From Maratus speciosus (lineage: Eukaryota; Arthropoda; Arachnida; Araneae; Salticidae), in NCBI GenBank assembly GCA_963932465.1, contig OZ010794.1, positions 447,098,502 through 447,162,501 on the forward strand: a stretch of 64,000 nt of DNA, read 5' to 3'. Every line of letters starts with the position of its first letter. Position 1 is the stretch's first letter. This document shows positions 37,398 to 46,821 of this stretch, one piece after another. The notes below the pieces were generated by a model. The model made no database searches, had not been told where the DNA came from, and worked only from the letters and a program-made list of their open reading frames with translations. A program made the translations under genes and the position numbers.

Positions 37398-37922
37398 TGC
37401 GTATGCGTATTAGCTCCTCGAAATGTTTTTGTAGACACCTGTATGTATGTAATGATGGTGCAGGCGAGCGACATTGGAGAAAGAAGTAGCAGTCTCAGGG
37501 CGGCATCTTGAATGGCAATTGACTTCATTGTAATATAATTGTAACGAGATAACTGCTCTATTGTAACGCAACGGTATGATAATAGAGTTGGGCAAACGGG
37601 GTGGCAAAACGTCTAGCCCAGGCTCCATGGGTGGCGGCAAAGGAGGTGAGGGGTTGGAATTTAATTAATCCATGTCTTACGAAGCAGGAGGTTTCTCGGG
37701 GTTCATGACCTCCCTCTGAACGAAGATAGCCTGTATAAACAACATGTTTTAAAAATCTAAATATCTATTAAAGGTGCCGGTGCCATCGGAAAAAAAAATC
37801 CAATTTGTAACGCAATATTTCTGACACACACGAAATCATTTAAAATGGAAATTCATGATGTTTGCAGACATTATTGTTTAAGACACACAAAAATCAAACT
37901 TATATATGTGATACAAATTCAA
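37398..37922. other. Unassigned DNA
   Basis: Somewhat GC-richer than its surroundings (37420-37640), with a minus-strand 76-residue frame lacking any recognisable motif. Not called. Confidence 0.35.
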
Positions 37923-38577
37923 TCTAATATATAAAAATGAAAATTTGTCTGTCTGTCTGTAATTCTGTACAAATCCACAGTTTAGAAGCCAGAATTGTGG
38001 AATGTTACGTACAAGTGTATTAAAACACGGTCGAGACAACTAAAGTAATTCGGAATCGAAATAATTTACAGTTAATTTTTAATTAATAAAAAAACCCACT
38101 AATTTAACAGCAATTTCCTATCAAATTTAAACATTTTTCGTTATAGCAGTTGCCAACAATTAAAAATCCACAAAAAAATTCTTACCACAACAAATAGTTT
38201 TCTATTGCAAGATTTCCACGTGAAAAATGAAAATGAAATAAATAGTTTGACGAATTAAAAGAAAAGTCAATATTACGTCATATTGGAAATATAATAGACG
38301 TCAGCAGGTGAATATGTAACGTCATATGAGTTTGAAAAAGCATATTGAAACATGATAAAAACCCGATTATAGAAATATTAGCATATTTTAACATTTTGAG
38401 GTCCTCTGAATTTGTTTTCGCCATTTTAAAATGTATTCCATATAATATACGTATGTGTATGCGTGTATCATTTGTGCTTTTTTATTGTGTGTCTTATACT
38501 GTATGTTTAATTTTGAAATTGATTTTTTAAAACAAACATTCTTACAATTCCGGGCAACGCCGGGTACTTTAGCTAGT
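37923..38577 (+). mobile_element. Non-autonomous Helitron
   Basis: The 5' end TCTAATATATAAAAATGAAA with the following ttgtctgtctgtctg, after an A, is a classic animal Helitron start. The 3' end has the hairpin CCGGGCAACGCCGGG followed by tactttagCTAG (38573-38576) and T. No Rep/helicase gene is carried. Confidence 0.9.
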
Positions 38578-38894
38578 TATAAATAATTGCTCCCTCATAA
38601 TGAACTTTGCGTGACTGTTGGGTTCCGAAAATCAGCTTAAAATGTCAGTTTTGAAAACATTTTTTGAAAGATTCTTTGTCTTCATAAAAAAAGTAAACTC
38701 AATTCGATTTTTTAATAGAACTTCTAAATTTTGAGCATTTGAGGGATATACCTGCGAACTTTATGCATTTACTTTGCTAATCTGAAATTTTAAGTACCTT
38801 TGTTAATTTGCCATAAAACGGCCAGTTTGGATTGCGGGCAAACTTTCGATAAAAAATTGCTCATGAACAGATGCAACCTTCCTCCACTGAAAAA

Positions 38895-38928
<34 letters not shown>

Positions 38929-39220
38929 TATGCACTCCTCTAAATAGAGGTCTAGATCTGTCTTTGTATTTTACCACTGTCTTATGTATAAGACAGCTCA
39001 GATATATCGAATTTTCACAAGTAATACCGTATGCTACGTTCCTAAAGAATAGATTTAAATTTTAGACTTTTTTTTTCTTTTTGACTTTGGCAAATTTTTA
39101 CTATGTTATCTGACATAACTTTTTCGTCTTATCTTCTTTTTTTATTACAATAAATAAATAAATTAATTAAATACTATTAGTTGAAAAAAGAAAAGCCAAA
39201 TGTATCATCATGACCAGACA
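38578..39220. other. AT-rich DNA, nothing recognised
   Basis: A-rich low-complexity sequence at 38888-38930. No gene supported. Confidence 0.4.
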
Positions 39221-39404
39221 TACCGTAGTTTCCAGGGTATAAGTCGCAGGTCAGATAACTGTGTTTCGTACCAGAATTTTTTAAAAATAAAATGTAACTT
39301 GCTGCCGCCTAGCATTTCATTTACTTCATTTTTTAAATAAAATTTCCGGTATGAAAGAGACTTAAATTAGCCGCGGCTTATGCGCCAGGCCAGAAATTGC
39401 GGTA
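39221..39404. mobile_element. TA-flanked MITE, family CCGTAATTTCC, copy 2
   Basis: 39223-39402 begins CCGTAGTTTCC and ends GAAATTGCGG, with TA on both sides. It shares gtataag.cgc and the inverted gcggcttat words; compare 18933-19101. Confidence 0.7.
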
Positions 39405-40052
39405 TATTATTGCTGAGTAAAACTAAGTACTGCTATCCACAATGTGTACAAAATACATGTACACACTTTATGGTAGTTTATTGCACCGCCATTCTTTATA
39501 TAAGACAATTCGTGAAAAGCAAACGAATAAAGTTTTTGTTTTTGAATTTGATATTTATATTTGTTGGTTCTTAGTCTGTAATAGCGAAATCGCAACTACT
39601 CGTTAAAAGTTATCTTTTCAGACACCATTGATTTCGATGACAATCAAAAGACAAAAAAATCCACACACACACACAAAAACAACAACAACAAAAAACATAG
39701 TCAGTTATTTAATTAAAAATAAGCTGGGAGTTAAAACATAAAAATGAATAGTTTTTAATAGGATTTGGAATACAATTACAAAATGATATGCTGGCATCTA
39801 ATATCAGTAGACTTTTAAGTGCAATCAGACTGCATTCTGCTACAGTGGTCCCTTTGTCGGCTTTTTTGATGTGGTTAGTCTTCTGTAGCACTGCAACAGA
39901 TGATCGTTCCAGGCAGGAGACTCTCTGGCATGTTAATCACCTCCTCATTCTTTTGTTGATGACCACAGAACCTATGGAAAAGAAAGACCAGAGAAATAAT
40001 TTATGACTTTTTGAAGCAGATTTTTGAAAATGTAGTCTGGAGTCTGCCTAGT
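39405..40052. other. Unassigned DNA
   Basis: Reading frames on both strands at 39709-40006 overlap and show no recognisable domain. A CA/ACA microsatellite lies at about 39660-39692. Confidence 0.35.
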
Positions 40053-40437
40053 GCAAAAGCTAGAGGTCTCCACATGTCAGGTTGTGCCCGATCACCACGC
40101 AAATACAAATATTTCACCTGAAGTCACACCGATGATCACGATCGAAACTCGAAACTTACATTTGAAGTAAACCCGAAACCCGACCAGTCACGTCCATTGA
40201 AAACTGCTCATATTTTATTAGTTTAGTTTGATTCTTTTAAAATTTTATATCGGGCCGAATTTTTTTATCTGCTCGGCACGGCCCGTTTATTTTTTTCATC
40301 TGCCCGGCTCGTTAAAAAATTGTCTTTAATCCGCCTGCCCGGCCTATTAGAAATTTCCCCTTCATTTTGCCGGGCCGGTAAGCGGACCGGTCCGAGTACG
40401 GGTCTCGGGCCAAGCCCGGTACCATGCAGACCTCTAC
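40053..40437. mobile_element. Possible hAT-type MITE with GC-rich interior
   Basis: Left end tagaggtctccaca and right end tgcagacctcta are inverted. The right half is dense in gcccgg/ccgggcc words. No clear 8-bp duplication is seen (gcaaaagc against cactgttt), so the ends or the class may be wrong. Confidence 0.4.
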
Positions 40438-40671
40438 ACTGTTTAAGAAAAAAGAAAAAAAAAAAAAAACAGAGATTCTAGTGGCAATCGAGACGCCAGT
40501 ACTATTTCCGTATTTTAACGGAAATTTCCTCCCATAAATTCCAGAAAATTTCTGGAATTTATGGGGGGGGGGGGGGGCAAAGCAGAATACTTTGCAATGT
40601 TCTGCAAAGGAATTTAAGATGATCAAAAATGTTCTGCAAGCGCAATGGGGGGAAAAAAGGGGAGAATGTTT

Positions 40672-41775
40672 ATATAGGTTTTTTTCCACAATCTTTTGAT
40701 GAAATTTGTGTTTTTTCCGCAATCTTTTCGTGAAATTTGCGTTTTTTCACGATCTTTTGACGAAAGTTGCGTTTTCTCCGCGATCTTTTTTCTAAATTTG
40801 TGTTTTTCTGCGATCTTTTGACGAAACGATCATTTCTCGAAATTTGCGTTTTTTCGGCGATCTTTTGACGAAATTTGCGTTTTTTCCGCGATCATTTCTC
40901 GAAATTTGTGTTTTTTCCGCGATCTTTTCATGAATTTTGCGTTTTTTCCGCGCTCTTTTCACAAATTTTGCGTTTCCCGCGATCTTTTCACGAAATTTGC
41001 GTTTTTCCGCGATACTTTGAAGAATTTGGTGATTCTTTGTGAAATTTGCGTTTTTCCGCGATCTTTTCACGAATTTTGCGTTTTTTTTCGCGATCTTTTC
41101 TCGAATTTTGCGTTTTATCCACGATCTTTTCTCGCATTTTGCGTTTTTCCGCGATCTTCTCTCGAAATTTGCGTTTTTCCGCGATCTTCTCTCGAAATTT
41201 GTGTTTTTCCGCGATTTTTTGACGAAATTTGCGTTTTTTCTGTGATTTTGTCACGAAAGTTGCGTTTTCTCTGCGATCTTTTCACGAATTATGCGTTTTT
41301 CCCGCGATCTTTTCACGAAATTTGTGTTTTTCCGCGATACTTTGAAGAATTTGGTGATTCTTTTTCGCGATTCTTTGTCGAAAATTGCGTTTTTCCGCGA
41401 TCTTTTCACGAATTTTGCGTTTTTCCCGCGATCTTTTCACGAATTTTGCGTTTTATTCGCGATCTTTTTCACGGAATTTGCGTTTTCCGCGATCTTTTCC
41501 CGAAATTTGCGCTTTTCCGCGATACTTTGAAGAATTTTGTGATTCTTTTTCGCGATTCTTTGTCGAAATTTTCGTTTTTTTCCGTGATCTTTTCACGAAA
41601 TTTGTGTTTTTTTTTCGCGATTTTTTGACGAAATTTGCGTTTTTCCACGACTTTGTCACGAAAGTTGCGTTTTCTCCGCGATCTTTTCACGAAATTTGTT
41701 TTTTTTCCCCGCGATGTTTTGACGTAATTCGCGTTTTTTACGTGATCCTTGGGCGAAATTCACGTTTTTTTCGCG
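40672..41775. repeat. 30-bp minisatellite array
   Basis: About 35 imperfect units of 28-31 bp with consensus ttttccgcgatcttttcacgaaatttgcg. A variant block (gatactttgaagaatttggtgattcttt) recurs at about 41011, 41336 and 41520, suggesting a higher-order pattern. Because the unit is near ten codons, several frames stay open on both strands and give repetitive pseudo-proteins of up to 240 residues. Confidence 0.9.
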
Positions 41776-42147
41776 CTTCCCAGCTTTTAAGCTTTAGTGA
41801 AACTTTCCTAGCTTCGTTCTTTGCACATGCGCGGAAGAAAACTCCCGTTCGGAAAGAAATCGCTAGTTATTCAGAAAGTAGGTGAAATAGGAGGGAGGGA
41901 GAAAGATTGATTGCCGCGCGACATTCCTATTTCTTCCTGAATGGATTCGAACACAACGAAAGTACACTAGATTAATATTAACACAATTATTCTAATTGGT
42001 AAACAAATCTTAATCTAGTGTAATTTCGTATCCAGGGATTTCTGGAGTTCCATTACCTGAGATTTATTCTGTTGAGCTGAACCAGGTTTCAGACCAGATG
42101 CTGTAATCATCAAGGTTAGCTGGGTGAAAAAGTTCGACCAGAATCGT

Positions 42148-42221
42148 CCAGCATAGCTCGGATGGCAGAGCGCTGGCGGCTTCATCCAGGAGATCCCGGG
42201 TTCGAATCCTGGTCCGGACAT
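42148..42221 (+). repeat. tRNA-derived SINE head or tRNA pseudogene
   Basis: An A-box-like tagctcggatggcagagcgc and a perfect B box (GGGTTCGAATCCTGG) are spaced as in a tRNA, and the D stem (gctc/gagc) and T stem pair. The acceptor stem pairs only partly (gtccagc against tccggac) and no proper anticodon loop with T at position 33 forms, so it is not a working tRNA. Confidence 0.65.
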
Positions 42222-43658
42222 TTTTCGCCCAGTTGGAAATTTACATCTACAACGAAAGTAGTACCCCCCCCCCCCCACCCCACCCCCCGAATTCTTTTTG
42301 CTTTCACATGAATATGAATTTATTTTTTTTTTTCTAGTAACATTTGTCTTGAAATGTTCTGCAGCACATCTCATTGTTCTGCGACGTACGTCGCAGTTTT
42401 AAGCATATTCTGCTTTGGCGGGGGGGGGGGGGGGGTCCGTTAAAATACGGAAATAGTAGTGGCGTCTCAATTGCCATTAGAATCTCAGTTTTTTTTTTCT
42501 TTCTTTCTTTCCTTTTTTTTTTTTTTTTTTTTACAGTTTTACAGTGTAGCCTCTAGCACATTAACTTCCTCTAATGGTCGAGGTTAAAATATTAATAATT
42601 GCTTTGTTCTTGAAAGCTGGGAATTCAGTGATTTTACTAGGCGTCTGGAACTGCGATACTTAAAACATTCATCCAACAATCTCTCTATTCTAAAAAAAAG
42701 TAACTACCGCTGTCACCGCCGCCGCCGCCGGTTTTGAATTTTTTGTCACCGGAGGTCTTTCTTCGTTAATATTAAGAAAAATAATGCATACAAAAATATG
42801 AAAATCGGTGGTTTTATACAGAAATGTTTGATAAACACGCTGATGCAGACAGTTTTCAAATCGAAGAATTATTTTAAGAGATATTTAATGCTAAAGTTGG
42901 ACAAAATCGTTCCACTAAAAAAGTTTTATAGCAGCAAAAACTATGCATGGCAGTGTAATCATTTTTAGATCATTTTATGCGTTAGAATTTGCCGGAGTGC
43001 AGATTGCATTAATTTTTTTATTTTGGCTCATTTTTTCAGGTTTTATTTCTATTTTAAATTCAAATTTTCAGCATTTCTAGAGATATTTTTTACAGATTTC
43101 AGAAAATTGCACTAATTTAAACTGTTGCCAATTGTATAAAAAGTGCAAGCAATAATGTTTGCTTCAAATTGAAAATTTATTTACACGTGACTATTATAAG
43201 CAGGAAAAAAACTTTCAAATTAGAATTAAATAATTACATATAAAAAGCAGGAACTTATTAAAAATTACGTCATAAAAAGTATACGCGTGAATTTTAAAAG
43301 AGAAAGAATATTGTAAAATAATAAATTCATTAACATGCGTTAAAAGTCTTAGGAGAAATTACGTCATATTTACGTCACATTATAGCTATTACATAAAATG
43401 AACACAAAATAAAATTGCAAAAATGTTTAAATTTAGAAATTGCGCTAGACATTTATTTAATATTTTGAGAGGATATTTTGAACTATTTTTGTTAGGAAAG
43501 CGCAAATAATGTTTCATTGCTAACAAAAGTACTTTCACGTGATTATTTAAAAGAGAAAGAATAGCTTGGTAAAAATTACGTCAGATTAAAAACGATTAAT
43601 TTAAAATGTCTCATTTAAAAGAACTTTCTTTTCACTTTGTTAAAAAATACCAGGAGAC

Positions 43659-44251
43659 TGTGGAATATTTTGCAACCTTCTCTCGCGGGCCTCTCTTAGC
43701 CAGGCGGGCGCCGCGAAGGATCACGTGACGTTTGAGAGAATTGATATTAAAAAACATTTTTTTCTTTCTTGTTTCTTTTTAGTTGGTTTTGTGAATGTAA
43801 AATATGAACGCAGTAAGTAGACTGCATTTTTTCTCTTGGTCTTCTAAAATTAGAAGAAATGTTGTTTTAATTTTAAAAGGAAAATTTATCTCGAGCATAA
43901 AATCATGCTATTGTTCTTTATGGCTTCTTAATAGAAGAAAATAGTTGCTGGAAATTTAATTGTATTTAGAATCATGACTTCTAGAAGGAGCAAAGCAACT
44001 AAATATGTTTCATCTGTAAATATGTAAATAATATACATTATGTATATATTCGAACTGTAAATAATAATCTACGAAAAGTTCTAGTGATGATGATTATTTA
44101 CAAATGATAAACACAAAAGTAAAAACTTTTATTTGTGAAATATGATGACTTTAATATGATTTAAATGGAATCTTGACTTCTTATAATAATGCTCTCCCTA
44201 TAACAATTTCGTGAACTGTGATTTAATTGTGGAATAACTTGAAATTCTTCA
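43659..44251 (+). repeat. 5' LTR of BEL/Pao element
   Basis: Starts TGTGGAATATTTTGC and ends AAATTCTTCA. It is preceded by GAGAC. A candidate TATA-like region is atgtatatattcg near 44040. It contains the element's promoter by analogy with other LTRs; no start site can be fixed by eye. Confidence 0.95.
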
Positions 44252-44257
44252 AGTTTT

Positions 44258-44275
44258 TGGTGCCTCAACAACCGG
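44258..44275 (+). promoter_or_regulatory. Primer-binding site of BEL/Pao element
   Basis: TGGTGCCTCAACAACCGG lies six bases after the 5' LTR and begins with the TGG that pairs with a tRNA CCA end. I cannot name the tRNA. Confidence 0.65.
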
Positions 44276-44380
44276 GAAAAAAGGTAAGAAATACCTTTAT
44301 TATTCTGCATGACTGTTGATTTTTTGAAAATATACATTTTTCATGATCATTTATTTTGAACATTGAATTTAAATTTAAAC

Positions 44381-44503
44381 ATGGATAAGCCTGATAAGTT
44401 AAAAAGTAAAAGAGCTACTGTTCGTGCAGCCATTACGAAATTAATCACAAAATGTGATACATTATTATCTGTTGATATTGATAAAACTGATTGCGACTCA
44501 TTA
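44381..44503 (+). CDS. BEL/Pao gag, N-terminal fragment
   Basis: ATG at 44381 in good context (aaacATGG), after the primer-binding site; an upstream in-frame TTG codon at 44363 is not a likely start. The 41 residues (MDKPDKLKSKRAT... to DCDSL) are charged and helical, as at the start of BEL gag. The frame runs into the piggyBac left end. The sequence after the piggyBac right end resumes at the same duplicated SL codons and in the matching frame, so this was the original gag start. Confidence 0.8.
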
Positions 44504-46584
44504 ACCCGGTGGAAGGCGCGCGGGGTACCTGAGTCACCCCAGTCTCATAAAAACTTCTATTCTGGAATTCGTATTAGTCCGTCATTATTCATCCCTTCAG
44601 TAGCTAACTTTTAAAATGTTTTCTTTCAATAGCACCTGCCATCAGCAGGTGTTTTTCTTTTGTTAGGGAGAAGCAATCATTTCCTGGAAAGCCACCTGCC
44701 ACTGGGGTAACCTAGCAACCCCGCGCGACCGTATTTTACAGCAATTCCCTCTCATTAGTTTTCTGCTCGCATAGATAGTGGACGCTTGATTTTTTGTTCT
44801 TTTCGAAAATGGCAGCTAAACGAAAATTGACGGAATATGAGAAAGAAATGGAGAGATTGAGAGGGCTGCTGGATACTGTTGAAACTTCAGATGAAGAAAT
44901 AGACTCTGCTAGTGAAGATGAAATTGATTATGAAATTTATAGTAGTCACGACAGTGACAGTGAATTTGAAGCTGCCAATATAAGCGGTGAATCCGATCAA
45001 GAAAATGACATTTACGTAGGAAAAGATAAAACAGTCTGGAAAAAAGATAAACCGAATGCAAAAGTGAGAACTAGCTCGTGCAACATCATTATTCATCTAC
45101 CTGGACTAAAATCAGTTGCATCAGGTATTACGGAACCTGTTGAAAGTTGGGAACTCTTTTTTGATTCCAACGTTATAAAAAATATCGTGGATTGCACTAA
45201 TATTTTTATTGATAAAATATCTGCAAATTTCCAACGAAGTCGTGATGCTAGAAATACGGATGAAGTGGAGATGAGAGCGCTATTTGGTCTCTTATATTTA
45301 TGCGGGCTACACAAATCATCCCATACTAATGCAAAGGATTTGTGGAGCGCCGATGGAGCTGGAATTGAATTGCTTCGAAAAACAATGTCTTACAAGCGGT
45401 TCACATTTCTTCTCAGATGCTTGAGATTTGATAATATAAAAGACCGTGAAGATCGACGTCAATTAGATAAACTGGCAGCAGTGAGAGATTTTTTCAGTGC
45501 ATTCAATAAAAAGTGTCAAGAGATATATTCAGTTAGTGAATATGTCACTATAGACGAGAAGTTAGAAAAGTTTCGAGGTCGTTGTGGATTTCGGCAGTAC
45601 ATGCCGAAAAAACCGGCAAGATATGGAATTAAAATATTCGCCTTAGTCGATGCGAGGACATTTTATACATATAATATGGAAATTTATGCCGGACAACAAC
45701 CAGAAGGTCCGTTCAAAGTCGACAATTCACCATCTGCAATTGTAAAACGACTCTGCACCCCGTTATTTGGATCCGCAAGGAACGTGACAATGGACAACTG
45801 GTACACAAGCTATCCATTAGCAAAAGAGCTTCTATCAAAGAAACTAACTATCGTGGGAACTTTGAAGAAAAATAAAGCTGTGATTCCTGTTGAATTTTTA
45901 GAAGCAAAAACAAGGGAAGTTTTTTCATCTATATTTGGATTCCAAAAGGACGTAACATTAGTGTCTTATGTTCCGAAGAAATCGAAATGTGTAGTTTTGT
46001 TGTCTACAATGCATCATGATAACACGATAGATGAAAACTCTGAGAAAAAGAAGCCGGAAATAATACAATTTTACAATGAAACAAAGGGAGGAGTGGATAC
46101 TGTTGATGAAATGTCTACACTTTATTCTACTGCGAGGAAAACAAATAGGTGGCCGATGGTTGTTTTCTATTGTGTGTTGAATGTGGCAGCTATAAATGCG
46201 CGAGTTGCACTTATGTCCACCAAAAATGCTCCTCTGCAGTACAAAAGTAGGCGAATGTTCTTGAAAACATTGGCATTGTCTCTAGTTAACCAACAAATTA
46301 TGAAAAGATCAACTATGTCAATGTTGCCCAAGGAATTACGAGAAAAAATTAAATCTGATTTGCCCTCAACAGAAAGTAATGATGATCCTGATAATAACTT
46401 GCCAAAGAGAATAAAGCTTGGTAAAGGACGATGTGCAGTTTGTCCTCGAGCTAAGGACAAAAAAAACCACAATTAGTTGTATTAAATGTGAACAATTTAC
46501 TTGCAAGGATCACTCTAATTACGTCTGTGACAAATGTATGTAAAGTCCAATAAAGGTATGTAATTTTTTTTGAAAATGAGTAAG

Positions 46585-46615
<31 letters not shown>

Positions 46616-46821
46616 ATTATTAGTGCAGATATTTATTTAAATATATTCTGAAATTGAAACTTATATCTTAAAAATATATTTTATACATTTTTTATATATG
46701 TTTGAATAAATTTACATGCGTAAATTGCATTAAACTTAAGTTTTTCGGTGGGGTTATACAGGAACCCCACGCGACCAAATGTGTGCTAATGAGTGCGCGC
46801 CTTCCACCGGTGGAATCATTA
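44498..46821 (+). mobile_element. piggyBac-family element inside gag
   Basis: 16-bp terminal inverted repeats CCGGTGGAAGGCGCGC at 44506-44521 and, inverted, 46795-46810. The host hexamer TCATTA is present on both sides (44498-44503, 46816-46821). The left junction also reads TTAA (44501-44504) as for piggyBac, but the right does not. It carries one transposase gene. A motif GGGGT(..)CC..AACCCC occurs three times near the ends (44521-44540, 44705-44731, 46750-46776). Confidence 0.85.
44809..46476 (+). CDS. piggyBac-family transposase (C-terminal finger frameshifted)
   Basis: DDE transposase that cuts out and reinserts its element. Start chosen at ATG 44809 (aaaATGGC); an upstream in-frame TTG at 44794 is not used. 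555 residues, close to the usual 550-600. An acidic N-terminal segment (residues about 20-75: EDEIDYEIYSSHDSDSE) precedes the DDE_Tnp_1_7 fold. Catalytic aspartates are D249 (VTIDEKLEKFRG), D329 (MDNWYTSYPLA) and D430 (GGVDTVDEM, with D433), with spacing like characterised piggyBac. The C-terminus CAVCPRAKDKK begins the cysteine-rich finger, but an eight-A run at 46459-46466 puts the rest out of frame; the missing Cys/His pairs are visible in the next frame up to a stop at 46541. A sequencing error in the A run is possible. Identity with a domesticated gene is unlikely because the terminal repeats are present. Confidence 0.95.
   Translation: MAAKRKLTEYEKEMERLRGLLDTVETSDEEIDSASEDEIDYEIYSSHDSDSEFEAANISGESDQENDIYVGKDKTVWKKDKPNAKVRTSSCNIIIHLPGLKSVASGITEPVESWELFFDSNVIKNIVDCTNIFIDKISANFQRSRDARNTDEVEMRALFGLLYLCGLHKSSHTNAKDLWSADGAGIELLRKTMSYKRFTFLLRCLRFDNIKDREDRRQLDKLAAVRDFFSAFNKKCQEIYSVSEYVTIDEKLEKFRGRCGFRQYMPKKPARYGIKIFALVDARTFYTYNMEIYAGQQPEGPFKVDNSPSAIVKRLCTPLFGSARNVTMDNWYTSYPLAKELLSKKLTIVGTLKKNKAVIPVEFLEAKTREVFSSIFGFQKDVTLVSYVPKKSKCVVLLSTMHHDNTIDENSEKKKPEIIQFYNETKGGVDTVDEMSTLYSTARKTNRWPMVVFYCVLNVAAINARVALMSTKNAPLQYKSRRMFLKTLALSLVNQQIMKRSTMSMLPKELREKIKSDLPSTESNDDPDNNLPKRIKLGKGRCAVCPRAKDKKNHN

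Larger units (their letters stand above)
40433..42548. repeat. Inverted-repeat structure enclosing a minisatellite
   Basis: 40433-40605 and about 42385-42548 are inverted copies: acactgt, A/T-rich tract, agattcta(g/a)tggcaat(c/t)gagacgcc, tatttccgtattttaacgg, a G (or C) run, then gcagaata. Between them lie the 30-bp minisatellite, a 56-bp TA-flanked hairpin (41965-42020) and a tRNA-SINE head. The layout resembles a Foldback-type element, but no target duplication was found. Confidence 0.7.

Noticed and set aside
39709..40006. Overlapping 60- and 72-residue frames on opposite strands
   Set aside because: Mutually exclusive, unrecognised, and without supporting signals.
40906..41885. Long overlapping reading frames on both strands, up to 240 residues
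   Set aside because: They are translations of the 30-bp minisatellite; several frames are open at once and all show the same ten-residue period.
42148..42221. Functional tRNA gene
   Set aside because: The internal promoter boxes are good, but the acceptor stem is mismatched and the anticodon loop lacks the invariant T33; it fits a SINE head better.
44794..44808. Five extra N-terminal codons for the piggyBac transposase
   Set aside because: They begin with TTG; the ATG at 44809 in a good context is the sensible eukaryotic start.
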